From positions 620,001 to 684,000 of the forward strand of contig CAXXOH010000003.1 in NCBI GenBank assembly GCA_963675185.2: a stretch of 64,000 nucleotides of DNA, written 5' to 3'. Shown in pieces: positions 15,978 to 24,747 of the stretch (positions are counted from its first letter, which is position 1; each line of letters opens with the position of its first letter). The stretch is from Ilyobacter_A sp963675185. Lineage in GTDB: Bacteria > Fusobacteriota > Fusobacteriia > Fusobacteriales > Fusobacteriaceae. The notes under the pieces are model-generated. The model saw only the letters and a list, made by a program, of their open reading frames with translations, had not been told where the DNA came from and did not search any database. The position numbers and the translations under genes were made by a program.

Positions 15978-18900
15978 TTAGTCTACGTAGCTGTCCACAT
16001 CCACGCCGCCGTCCAAGAAAAGAGGTCTAACACCTGAATCATATGATTTTTCAGCCCCGAATATAGGCATATTAGGGAAGGTCAGCAGGGCTACTTCAAA
16101 CGAAACGCTCCATTCATAATCCTCAGTAGTCTTATCCCATTCGTTTTTAAACGCCACAGAAAGTTCATAAAAATCCCTCTCTTTCCCGAGCTCCACACCG
16201 TATTCATCGAAGAGTTTGCCGTTGTCATCTTTGGCAGAATCCTCATCTAGCCTGGTGAAAAGCTTCAGCCTCCACGAATTGCTCGGTTCACCTAGCTTGG
16301 CCTGCATCGCTATCTCGTGCTCCCTCTCTGTCTCGGTTTTGACCCACTCTCCGGAGCTGTATTGGAAATCCGCGGTTTGGTCAAAAGCGTACGCCAGCTT
16401 TAATCTGTTGTAGCCGGTTTCCAACCTTATCTCGCTCTCCTTTAAGCTAGCAAAAAAGTCGCCGGTCTGGTCGTAGTACTCCTTGTGCCTTCTACCCAAA
16501 AGTGAAACAGCGAAAAAGTTTTTGTAGTCGATTGGCTCCGCCACCTCTTCCCTTATGCTAGTGAGGTCCATTCTAGATTCTTCTCCGCCTTTTTTATCCC
16601 CTTTGTTCCTGTACTCATATCTCAACGCTATGAGGTCCTCTTTATAGCTTTGGTCACCGTCCAGGTAATCATTTTCACGTTTGTCATAAGACTCATAGCT
16701 GACATTGTAGAAGTTTTCCACAGTCCCACCGTCTAAATAGGATACCGAGTAGCCTTGATTTTTAGTATCCAGGTCCACTACATCTTGGGTCTGGTTGTAC
16801 CTATCATCCTCACCCAACTTATACTCAAAGTTCCACTTGTTTTCCCCACGGGACAGCTCATACCCGTATGTGTTCTCCAGAAGGTTTTCATCCACATCGT
16901 CCACTCCGGCATCATTTTTATCAGTCAGGGTGTAGTCTAGCTTTTCGCCTTTGTAGTAAAGTTTGTTGCCTTTGAAAGCGTACTCCATCGAGTATTTGTT
17001 ATCGTCCAATCCTATATCGTAAATTTCATTGTTTATATTCTCGTAATCTTTTTTGTCGGTTTTTTCCAGACTGCTCTCAAATGCCAAGTAATGTTCTTCA
17101 CCTAGGTCAAGCCTGAACTTATTCCCGAGAACATCCCCTTCTTTGTCGTCGCTAGTCGGATCGTAGATCTCTTTGTAGTCAAACGTATACTGGGCTCCAT
17201 TTTCTCCTAACTTAAAGTCTACTGTATCCGTGTATTGGTTGAAATCCTCCCTGTTTTTAAACCTGGATTTCTCGTACTCTTCAACTTCTCCCGACTCCCT
17301 GCCACCTAAAGTGTACTGATTCTGTGAACTGGCGTACCTAAAGGTATTTCCAAGGCTGGCATCCTCACCTACACTGAAGCTCTTTTGGTGCAAAACGTAA
17401 AATTCATGTTTCTCAGCTTCATCGCCCTCGTCATACTCGTCCATTCTGAGTGTGTACCCTGCTCCCAGGTTGCCAAAAACCCAAAGAGGAAGTTTTTGCT
17501 CGTCGAGTTTTATCTCAACAAAATCAGAGTTGTTCTCGTATACTTGATAGGCATCCCCAGCTTGGAAATCTGTATAGGAGTAAACTCCTTCCCTATCCCA
17601 CAATTCTTCCTGGGTATTACCTGCACTTACTTTCAAACTCAAAGTATCATAGAAGATGGATGTGCCAAACTTCTCTTCCTCTAATTCCTGGTATACGAAA
17701 TTTTCAAACCTGTTGTACTGGCTATCCCTTTTATTTGAAGTATCAGAGATGTAACCCTCTCTGAACGCATCATTATCCGTGTTCAAGTCCTTTTCAGAGT
17801 AGTCGTAGCTGTATTCAAAGCCAAGTTTTAGGTTGGTATCAAATAAGTTATAATCTCCAAACTTCAGCCCATACCTTTTGGCACTGGCCACATCATAAAG
17901 TGGCACCGTCCAAGGTACATAATTTATACCCAATACCTCTTTTAGGTTTGGGTCCCTCTCCCAGTACCTGAGGCTCCTATACTCGTCGCCGTTCTCCTCG
18001 CTGTAGCTTGCACCGAACTTGTAGTCTTTCAGTCCTAAGACGAAGCCGAAGTCCTCCCTCTTAGACTGCATATCCTCTGGTCTAGACCCAGCATCTAGGT
18101 CATCCAGGTAGTGATAGTTTGAAGATATAAGATAGCTTTCATTTTCTTTCTTAAAATCCAAATCGGTGTATAAGTCATGGTCTATTCCGCTATAATAGCT
18201 GGCGTTGTTAAGCTCATCGTCCACAACTTCCTGCAAAATTTCTTTTTTATCCACCAGGTACATATCCCCATAAAAATCTATATCCTTATTCGCCCCGGCT
18301 CCCTTCACATCAGATTTAAGGGAGTAAAACTGCATATTTTCAGAGTCGCTAGGCCTAGGATCTGCCTCAGTGTATTCGGCATCGTCTTCCTTTTCGTCCC
18401 TCAACTTCTGAAGCTCCTGCCAGTTGTTGGCTGTGACGTTTCTATATCCAAATTCGATATCTCCTCCATCGGTTTTATAGACGTGGGTATAATTCAAATC
18501 CCATCTGTCATCTATGCTGCTATCTTTTTTGTAAATAAGTGTATCAGTTAAATTTATCTGTCCCCAAGTCTTATCAGTGGGTTGCCATCTGTTCTCGAAC
18601 CTTCCTATCAAGAACCCCAGCTGATCTGCAAATTTGGGAGCTATTCCTCCCTTGAAAAACCTGCTGTTTTTCCCATATATAATACCCCAGCTCGTGTAGA
18701 ATCCGTAATCTTCATCAGATCCCACAATCGGAAAAAGCGGCACTTCCGATCCAGGCCTCAAGTTTATTGCATACCAAGGAAGCCACACGACAGGGGTCTC
18801 CTGCACGTAAAGCTTGTTGTTGTGGAAGCTCGCCTTCTCACTCGGCTCCACCACTATCTCGGCAGATGATACATGGTATTGAGCATCTTTGGGGTCTTCT

Positions 18901-19364
18901 ACTTCCAAAACCTTCCTGGTAGTCGTCATCCAGGCATCCTTGATAACTACCTTAGTTTCTGTCCCCTCTCCCTGTCTGCCTCCAAAATATATCCTGTCAT
19001 CAGGGGCTTCTGCTCCTGTATCTACCTTTAACCTTCCGATCCCGTCCTGGAAGTAAAATTTCTTTTCATCCAGGTCCAATTTAAGTGCCCCTGTTTCAAA
19101 TTTCAAATCAACATTGTCGTCTTCTATCTGGGCTATCACATCTTTCTTTGCTTCAACTATGTTATCTTCAGCATTTCTCTCTATCTCATAGGCTTTCAAC
19201 CTTATATTATCGAATTTAAAGTTTACTCCGCCCTCTGCAGTTATTCTCTCATCTTTCAAATCTATGATAACCTCATCACTAGACGAGCTTTGTCCTATAT
19301 TTTCCTGAGAAAAAGTTATAGAGGCCAGCAGAAAAAGAAAACCAAAATTCAACTTTTTATACAT
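15978..19364 (-). CDS. lptD: LptD/OstA-like LPS-assembly outer-membrane protein
   Basis: 1128 aa. A signal peptide (MYKKLNFGFLFLLASITFSQ) is followed by an OstA-type N-terminal domain (residues about 30-180: VIIDLKDERITAEGGVNFKF, then the EIERNAEDNIVEAKKDV pattern) and the LptD hinge wording VQETPVVWLPWYAINLRPGS. The remaining about 900 residues are rich in alternating aromatic/acidic strands, as expected of a beta-barrel. LptD inserts LPS into the outer leaflet. At 1128 aa it is longer than the E. coli protein (about 784). No LptE partner is seen nearby. It has its own promoter upstream at 19425. Confidence 0.85.
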   Translation of the reverse strand: MYKKLNFGFLFLLASITFSQENIGQSSSSDEVIIDLKDERITAEGGVNFKFDNIRLKAYEIERNAEDNIVEAKKDVIAQIEDDNVDLKFETGALKLDLDEKKFYFQDGIGRLKVDTGAEAPDDRIYFGGRQGEGTETKVVIKDAWMTTTRKVLEVEDPKDAQYHVSSAEIVVEPSEKASFHNNKLYVQETPVVWLPWYAINLRPGSEVPLFPIVGSDEDYGFYTSWGIIYGKNSRFFKGGIAPKFADQLGFLIGRFENRWQPTDKTWGQINLTDTLIYKKDSSIDDRWDLNYTHVYKTDGGDIEFGYRNVTANNWQELQKLRDEKEDDAEYTEADPRPSDSENMQFYSLKSDVKGAGANKDIDFYGDMYLVDKKEILQEVVDDELNNASYYSGIDHDLYTDLDFKKENESYLISSNYHYLDDLDAGSRPEDMQSKREDFGFVLGLKDYKFGASYSEENGDEYRSLRYWERDPNLKEVLGINYVPWTVPLYDVASAKRYGLKFGDYNLFDTNLKLGFEYSYDYSEKDLNTDNDAFREGYISDTSNKRDSQYNRFENFVYQELEEEKFGTSIFYDTLSLKVSAGNTQEELWDREGVYSYTDFQAGDAYQVYENNSDFVEIKLDEQKLPLWVFGNLGAGYTLRMDEYDEGDEAEKHEFYVLHQKSFSVGEDASLGNTFRYASSQNQYTLGGRESGEVEEYEKSRFKNREDFNQYTDTVDFKLGENGAQYTFDYKEIYDPTSDDKEGDVLGNKFRLDLGEEHYLAFESSLEKTDKKDYENINNEIYDIGLDDNKYSMEYAFKGNKLYYKGEKLDYTLTDKNDAGVDDVDENLLENTYGYELSRGENKWNFEYKLGEDDRYNQTQDVVDLDTKNQGYSVSYLDGGTVENFYNVSYESYDKRENDYLDGDQSYKEDLIALRYEYRNKGDKKGGEESRMDLTSIREEVAEPIDYKNFFAVSLLGRRHKEYYDQTGDFFASLKESEIRLETGYNRLKLAYAFDQTADFQYSSGEWVKTETEREHEIAMQAKLGEPSNSWRLKLFTRLDEDSAKDDNGKLFDEYGVELGKERDFYELSVAFKNEWDKTTEDYEWSVSFEVALLTFPNMPIFGAEKSYDSGVRPLFLDGGVDVDSYVD

Positions 19365-19424
19365 ATCGACACCACTCTCTCTAAGTATATTTAAGTGCTC
19401 CAGAGCATAAGAACTCTATTTTAG

Positions 19425-19453
19425 AGTATACCACAATTTAATTCCATGTTAAA
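19425..19453 (-). promoter_or_regulatory. Promoter of lptD, with a palindrome at the start region
   Basis: Minus strand TTTAAC (19453-19448), 17-bp spacer, TATACT (19430-19425). Directly beside the -10 lies ACTCTA-TTT-TAGAGT (19413-19427), a perfect 6-bp inverted repeat in operator position. The regulator is unknown. Confidence 0.6.
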
Positions 19454-19580
19454 GTTTTTTGTTCCATGGCGCAGAACGCCCTTCCCGTGATCAAATCCTC
19501 CAGAACTAGAGAGGAAATTTCTGCCGGAACTCGTATTAAATATATAGAAAAACAGACATAAAACAAAAGAGGGGGATTCT

Positions 19581-21404
19581 ATGAAACTGCAAAAAAAGTT
19601 AAAGTTCATCGACGTGTTCTGCATCGCTTCCGGGGCAATGATAAGTTCCGGTATTTTTATTCTCCCAGGCATAGCCTACGAAAAAGCAGGGGCTTCAGTT
19701 ATCTTCTCTTATTTTCTTGGAGGCGTTTTGGCTTTTTTGGGTATTTTAAGCATCATAGAACTTTCTACGGCCATGCCTAAAGCCGGCGGTGACTATTTCT
19801 TTATAAATAGAAGCCTGGGTCCACTGGCCGGTACAATTTCTGGTATACTCAGCTGGTTTGCCCTATCTTTAAAAAGCGCTTTTGCCATATACGGGCTTTC
19901 AGAACTTCTGCGTATCAGCTTCAATATCAAGCCAACTTTTTCCTACATATCATTTGCAGTCGTATTTATAATTCTAAATATAGTCGGCGTCGAGCTTGCA
20001 AGTAAGTTCGAAAACGTAATCGTCATATCTCTTCTTGTAATACTTGGGATTTTTATATTTTCCGGAACGTCATCTTTAAACACCGAAAATTACTTCCCCT
20101 TTTTCAAAACCGGGATAAATTCATCCATCTCAACGGCTTCTTTCATCTTCGTGTCGTTTGGCGGGCTTATCAACGTAGCCAGCATATCCGAAGAGGTTAT
20201 AGCTCCAAAAAAGAATATATCCCACGGAATAATAGCCTCAATCGTATTGGTAACCATACTGTACACCGCTATCCTTTTTATAACAGTAGGCACCTTAGGT
20301 GAATCTATGTCGGGAAACCTCACCCCGCTTGCTGATAGTGCCAATATAATTTTTGGAAGCAAGGGGTATATAATGATGTCCATAGGTGCCATACTGGCCT
20401 TCTTATCAACAGCTAATGCCGGGATAATGGCAGCTTCTAGATATCCGCTGGCCCTCGCAAAGGACAGCCTTATCCCCTCATTTGTAAGCAAGGTCAGCCA
20501 TAGGTTCAAAACCCCTTCAAACTCCATACTGGTTACTGGCGCCTTTATAATTTCAGCCGGTTTCCTCAAGTTGGAAATACTTGTAAAAATGGCCTCGTCA
20601 GTTATACTTTTGACTTATATACTTACAAACATATCAGTGATTATATTAAGGGAGAGCAAACTAGAAACTTACCGTCCCTCATTTAAAACAAAACTTTACC
20701 CATTCCTACAAATAATCAGTGTAGCGATATACATTATACTGATTGTGGATATGGGGATAGCTTCTGTGGAAATAGCCCTTTTCTTCTTGGCGCTTACCTT
20801 GGGGGTATATTTTTTCTACGGGAGGAAAAATTACAGCGGGCAGTTCGCTATAGGGTTGATCCTGGAAAGAATCATAGACAAAAAAATTTCAAATCGCCAT
20901 CTGGAAAAAGAGTTGAGAGAGATTGTTCTCAACAGGGACGAGATAGAGTTAGATCGATTTGATGACTTGGTACTAAACTCCACCGTATTTGACTTTTATA
21001 AAACTTTAAATCTGGATGAAATTTTCAAAATTTGTATTTCAGAACTGCACAAAGAGTATGGTGTGGACAGCAAGACCGTAGAAAAGGAATTTTTTTCAAG
21101 GAAGGGCATCGAGCATACCGCCATAAACGAATTTTTAGCTATACCACATATAGTAGTAAACGAGAAACTCTTAAAGCTTTTTATAGTTAGGAATAAAGCA
21201 GGCATACGTTTCAGCGAAAAATCAGACTCTATAAAGTGTATGTTTATTCTGATAGGAACCAAAAACGATAAAAAGTTTCACCTGCAGACTTTAGCTGCAA
21301 TTGCGAAAATATCCCTGGAGGAAGGCTTCGAAGAAAATTGGCTAAGAATAAAAAGTGAAAGCATAAAGGAGTTTATAATCCTCTCCGAAAGAAAAAGATT
21401 TTAG
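19581..21404 (+). CDS. APC-family amino-acid permease fused to a PTS EIIA-type domain
   Basis: 607 aa. Residues 1 to about 430 form an amino-acid/polyamine permease with about 12 membrane segments. It starts with the family motif FCIASGAMISSGIFILPG and has FVSFGGLINVASISEEV in the sixth to seventh segments. Residues about 455-600 match the fructose/mannitol-type EIIA fold: AINEFLAIPHIVV carries the phosphorylatable His (about residue 523), followed by the IGTKNDKKFHLQTLAAIAKI strand-helix pair. So the transporter probably carries its own phosphorylation-responsive regulatory domain. The ATG follows GAGGGGG. It converges on a symporter gene; the shared terminator between them was split by an IS. 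The substrate is unknown. Confidence 0.87.
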   Translation: MKLQKKLKFIDVFCIASGAMISSGIFILPGIAYEKAGASVIFSYFLGGVLAFLGILSIIELSTAMPKAGGDYFFINRSLGPLAGTISGILSWFALSLKSAFAIYGLSELLRISFNIKPTFSYISFAVVFIILNIVGVELASKFENVIVISLLVILGIFIFSGTSSLNTENYFPFFKTGINSSISTASFIFVSFGGLINVASISEEVIAPKKNISHGIIASIVLVTILYTAILFITVGTLGESMSGNLTPLADSANIIFGSKGYIMMSIGAILAFLSTANAGIMAASRYPLALAKDSLIPSFVSKVSHRFKTPSNSILVTGAFIISAGFLKLEILVKMASSVILLTYILTNISVIILRESKLETYRPSFKTKLYPFLQIISVAIYIILIVDMGIASVEIALFFLALTLGVYFFYGRKNYSGQFAIGLILERIIDKKISNRHLEKELREIVLNRDEIELDRFDDLVLNSTVFDFYKTLNLDEIFKICISELHKEYGVDSKTVEKEFFSRKGIEHTAINEFLAIPHIVVNEKLLKLFIVRNKAGIRFSEKSDSIKCMFILIGTKNDKKFHLQTLAAIAKISLEEGFEENWLRIKSESIKEFIILSERKRF

Positions 21405-21415
21405 CAAAAATCAGA

Positions 21416-21430
21416 AATTTAAAAGGAGCC
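21416..21430 (+). terminator. Left arm of a bidirectional terminator split by IS copy 1
   Basis: AATTTAAAAGGAGCC here and GGCTCCTTTTAAATT at 22783-22797 are perfect reverse complements (15 bp). With the IS and one copy of the target duplication removed, they rejoin around a GTTT loop. This was the shared terminator of the convergent permease (stop 21404) and symporter (stop 22791) genes. Confidence 0.85.
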
Positions 21431-21437
21431 GTTTGGC
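21428..21437. repeat. Target-site duplication (left copy) of IS copy 1
   Basis: GCCGTTTGGC occurs here and again at 22776-22785, directly abutting the IS ends. It consists of three stem pairs (GCC/GGC) and the GTTT loop of the original terminator hairpin. Confidence 0.9.
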
Positions 21438-22775
21438 CATATCTATCAAGCTAAGTTTTGAATTTAATAGAATTTGTGATAAAACCTTCTTCAAGGACTA
21501 CTTGAAGGAGTTTTTTCTTTTGGGAAACAGACAAATTAGAAAAAAATTTTTAAATTACTTTTCAGAACAAAATATTGAGAGTTTTGCAAGATCGTCTAAA
21601 TTTAAAATCAGAAATAGTGGGAAAATTTCTCCTCTTAATTTCATATCTTTAACTTGTTTCAGCTCCAATAATTTAGCACTTCAACCTTAGAAAAATTAAA
21701 CGCTGAGCTTCTATTAAAGCAGAATATTAATATTTCTCCTCAAGCTCTTGACCAGAGGTTTAGCGAGGCTTCTGTAGAATTTCTTAAATATATTTTTTTA
21801 TCTCTTTGTAAAACCCAAATATCCAATAAGTCTAAGGCCTTTAAAAATTATGGCTTTAGCAATATCTTTTTAATGGCCTCTACTGAAATCAAATTGCCAA
21901 ATAAATTAAAAAATAGATATAAAGGTACAAACAAATCTAATCCTGCTGTTTTAAAAATGAATATTCTCATAGAATTGTTGGATTATTCGTTTAAGAATAC
22001 TGTTCTATCTGCGGGAAATAAAATTGAGCAAAATTTTTCTAAATATGTCTATGATAAATTAGTTACAGATTCCTTAGTTTTAAAAGATTTAGGGTACTTT
22101 AAATTTGATGACTTCAATGAGATTGAAAGCAGAAACAGCTTTTTTGTTTCTCGTTTGAGAGCCGGAACAAGGTTATTTGCTTTAAACCCCAATCCTCGGT
22201 ACTCACCAAAGGGGAAACTACTAAAAAAGACGAAATATTTGGTAACAAATGTCGGTGAGTTGGGGGAAAAACTAAAAGCAGGAGAAACTCAAGAATATGA
22301 ATTTCTAGTTGGAAGCCCTGAAGATAAAAGACCTTTTAGGGTAATCCTCACTAAATTGGATGAAGAGAGTTCTAGTAAAAAAATAGAAAGAATAGAAACC
22401 CACATATATGCCACTTTAATTAAAATGTTTCTTTTAATGGAAATTACAAAAGGGATCAATGGAGTATACTCAAAAGAAATCAGCATAAGACGAGTAATAA
22501 AAAATTCGTTGGGGTTTTGGATAATTTCATGGAAACTTTGAAATTTGAAAAGCGTTTTATGCGCTTGACCTCAAAATTAAAAAAGATTATTGATTCTAAA
22601 ATAAAAAAAGTTCCCAGCAAATAATCAACGAGAACACCACTGACAATAAAATAAACCTTTTCAGCCATTTTTGCAAGTGGTTTTTTTGTAGTTTAAAAAT
22701 TTAAATTTGAAATTAAAAAAGGGACCTAACTTTTGTATAGTTAGGTCCCTAAAAGTTCTTAGCTTGATAGATATG
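21438..22775 (+). mobile_element. IS4-family (IS231-like) element, copy 1, decayed, 1338 bp
   Basis: It is bounded by inverted repeats CATATCTATCAAGCTAAG (21438-21455) and CTTAGCTTGATAGATATG (22758-22775), flanked by a 10-bp duplication. A hairpin AACCTTCTTCAAG/CTTGAAGGAG (from 21484) would hide the transposase ribosome site. A terminator-type hairpin GGGACCTAAC/GTTAGGTCCC lies at 22721-22750 inside the right end. It is clearly related to copy 2 at 26256 but about 205 bp shorter because of an internal deletion. Confidence 0.93.
21520..22624 (+). pseudogene. Transposase pseudogene of IS copy 1
   Basis: The reading starts at TTG (21520) as in copy 2. Lesions: a 2-base loss near 21680 (TTTAGCAC against TTTATGCAC in copy 2) shifts the frame. 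The first catalytic Asp of the FLMDSTEIKLP segment is Ala (FLMASTEIKLP). About 205 bp are deleted after the AAAAAAA tract near 22375, removing the YREK signature (Y-x2-R-x3-E-x6-K) present in copy 2. A further shift near 22515 alters the C-terminus. The copy cannot encode an active transposase. Confidence 0.92.
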
Positions 22776-22785
22776 GCCGTTTGGC
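22776..22785. repeat. Target-site duplication (right copy) of IS copy 1
   Basis: Second GCCGTTTGGC, identical to 21428-21437. It continues into the right arm of the split terminator (22783-22797), which overlaps the symporter stop codon. Confidence 0.9.
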
Positions 22786-22790
22786 TCCTT

Positions 22791-23966
22791 TTAAATTATT
22801 TCAGCTTCTATTTTTGAATATTTTTTAGAGATCTTATCCACTATTAGCGCTATAGCTCCATCGCCAGTTACATTTGTAGCTGTACCAAAACTGTCTTGAG
22901 AAAAATGAAGTGCTATCATAAGCGCCTGCTGAGAAGCACCAAACGAAAGCATGTTTTCAAGAAGTCCCAAAGCAGCCATCACTCCTCCACCGGGGATACC
23001 TGGTGCTGCAACCATGGTTACACCTAGCATAAGTATAAACGGGAACATCATGGCAATGGTAGGCTCTATACCCATACCAAGCATGAACCCCATACTCCCT
23101 AAAACTAGTGCAATGGTGTCTCCGGCCAAGTGTATAGTTGCGCATAACGGCACCACAAAATCCACCACGTCTTCTTCTACACCATTTTTTCTAGAACACT
23201 CCAAACTAACAGGTATTGTAGCTGCAGACGATTGCGTCCCCACGGCTGTAAAATATGCCGGAAGCATGTTTTTAAGTGCATCAGCAAGTGGTTTACCTGT
23301 ATATACATTCGCGGCTATGTACTGGATTATTATGTAAACTGCTTGCATCGCCAGTATAAGTGCAAAAATTGAAGAAAATGCCTTTATGGTAGCCAAAAGC
23401 TTCCCTTCTGCAGTAATTCTTGAAAATATACCCGCAATGTGAACCGGAATAAGTGGAATTACGACTTTAGATATTACTTTGCTCACTATTTTTTGTAGGT
23501 CCGACACAGCTTTAAAAAGGTTTTTTTCTTTCAGGTTTGCCATGCCTAGCCCGAGCAAAAACGCCAGCACCAGAGCAGACATTACACCTATGACAGCTGG
23601 CATCTCAATTGTAAAGTAAGGTGAAATACTCATGCCACTTTGTTCTCCAAATCCGCCCAATTTATTTACCAGTTTTGGCAGTACTGCCTTTCCGGCAAAA
23701 AAAGCTAAAAGACCTGCTATTATAGTTGAAGTATACGCAATGGCAACAGTAGAAATAAATATGTTGTTTGCTTTTTTCCCAAGATCAGCTATCCCAGGAG
23801 CAACAAACCCAACTATTATAAGCGGTATCATGAATCCCAAAAAATTCCCGAACACAGCATTAAAAGTAGCCAATATCTTCACAAGCGGAAGTACACCTGT
23901 GGAACCTAAAACTATTCCTGCCAATATAGCAACAAAAAGTCTTGGCAGTAATCCTAATTTCTTCAT
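22791..23966 (-). CDS. Dicarboxylate/amino acid:cation symporter (DAACS family)
   Basis: 391 aa with about eight membrane segments and two re-entrant loops. The first hairpin is marked by GTQSSAATIPVSLECSRKNG (serine-rich motif) and the late region by FGTATNVTGDGAIALIVDK (substrate/sodium-site N-x-x-G-D). MVAAPGIPGGGVMAAL is the second hairpin. Such carriers import glutamate, aspartate, serine/threonine or C4-dicarboxylates with sodium or protons. The exact substrate cannot be read from the sequence. It has its own promoter upstream. Its terminator has been split by IS copy 1. Confidence 0.93.
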   Translation of the reverse strand: MKKLGLLPRLFVAILAGIVLGSTGVLPLVKILATFNAVFGNFLGFMIPLIIVGFVAPGIADLGKKANNIFISTVAIAYTSTIIAGLLAFFAGKAVLPKLVNKLGGFGEQSGMSISPYFTIEMPAVIGVMSALVLAFLLGLGMANLKEKNLFKAVSDLQKIVSKVISKVVIPLIPVHIAGIFSRITAEGKLLATIKAFSSIFALILAMQAVYIIIQYIAANVYTGKPLADALKNMLPAYFTAVGTQSSAATIPVSLECSRKNGVEEDVVDFVVPLCATIHLAGDTIALVLGSMGFMLGMGIEPTIAMMFPFILMLGVTMVAAPGIPGGGVMAALGLLENMLSFGASQQALMIALHFSQDSFGTATNVTGDGAIALIVDKISKKYSKIEAEII

Positions 23967-24333
23967 TATTGTTTCCTCCTGTAATCTTTATAACCTCTAG
24001 CGTCTAAAAACTTAGCATTAGTGTAACAAATTTAAAGAAATAGTTCAAGTTTTTTTATTAATCATAATTTAATTTTGTTCCAAAACTCTAAAAAAATCAA
24101 TTTTAACAATCTCTAATACTCTTCCAGTGTGTAAAGGGTTTAACGTTTGTACAATTTTCAAATACAAGATATGACACAATTATATAACTTTAATTTTAAA
24201 AAAATATAGATTAAATAACTTTAATGAAACTCGGTAGATAGATTAAAAATTGTTGTTTTTTAATCTTTGTGTAAAAAAATTCATAAATATACACTGCCAT
24301 ATTCCTCTAAAAAGAACTCTTTTTTTCTGGACT
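23967..24333. other. AT-rich gap upstream of the symporter gene
   Basis: It holds the symporter promoter (24020-24048) and then about 280 bp of AT-rich DNA without an ORF. An A/T-only hairpin GATTAAAAA/TTTTTTAATC is seen near 24241-24265; it is too weak to call. Nothing else is recognised. Confidence 0.5.
24020..24048 (-). promoter_or_regulatory. Promoter of the symporter gene
   Basis: Minus strand TTGAAC (24048-24043), 17-bp spacer, TACACT (24025-24020), about 54 nt before the start codon, which is preceded by AGGAGG. Confidence 0.6.
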
Positions 24334-24555
24334 CTACTTTCTCGCCTTCCTTTTCAGGAAGTTTGTCTTTATCCAGTTCCAGTTCAAGCCTATATGCAAA
24401 AAAGCGAGCGTTATAAAAAGGTATCCTAATTTTGGGTGTATAGTATAGAATATCTCAGGATCCAAAATTCTTCTAAGCACAACTATCAAAACTATCCCAA
24501 TAAAGCTAAGGGCCAAAAACATATTAACCAACTTCAATGCCATACTTTTTTTCAT
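24334..24555 (-). CDS. Small DUF4405-like membrane protein
   Basis: 73 aa with two membrane segments: residues about 6-26 and a second ending HIGLNWNWIKTNFLKRK. The histidine in TIHPKLGYLF and the terminal HxxLNWxWIK pattern recall DUF4405, which is related to the membrane parts of cytochrome b-type proteins. If so, the two His could bind heme, but that is inference. It stands alone between a symporter and a divergent diguanylate cyclase. ATG at 24555. Confidence 0.75.
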   Translation of the reverse strand: MKKSMALKLVNMFLALSFIGIVLIVVLRRILDPEIFYTIHPKLGYLFITLAFLHIGLNWNWIKTNFLKRKARK

Positions 24556-24629
24556 ACACTCTACCGTCCTTACATAAAAATTATAAATTGATCTAAATCA
24601 TAATTTTTTTCATTATTTCGACAATGCTA

Positions 24630-24658
24630 TTTACATTTTATATATTTTTCGGGATAAT
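24630..24658 (+). promoter_or_regulatory. Promoter of the diguanylate cyclase gene
   Basis: TTTACA (24630-24635), 17-bp spacer, GATAAT (24653-24658), leaving a leader of about 80 nt before AGGAGG and the ATG at 24748. Confidence 0.55.
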
Positions 24659-24747
24659 AGAGGAATAGTAGTATATCCTTCTTATAGGACAACTACCAAC
24701 ACTGACAGCAAAAACCTCTAAAAAATAAAACTCAATAGGAGGAACAC

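Noticed and set aside
19421..19672. 83-codon minus-strand ORF beside lptD
   Set aside because: It overlaps the start of the permease gene on the other strand, has no ribosome site and resembles no protein family.
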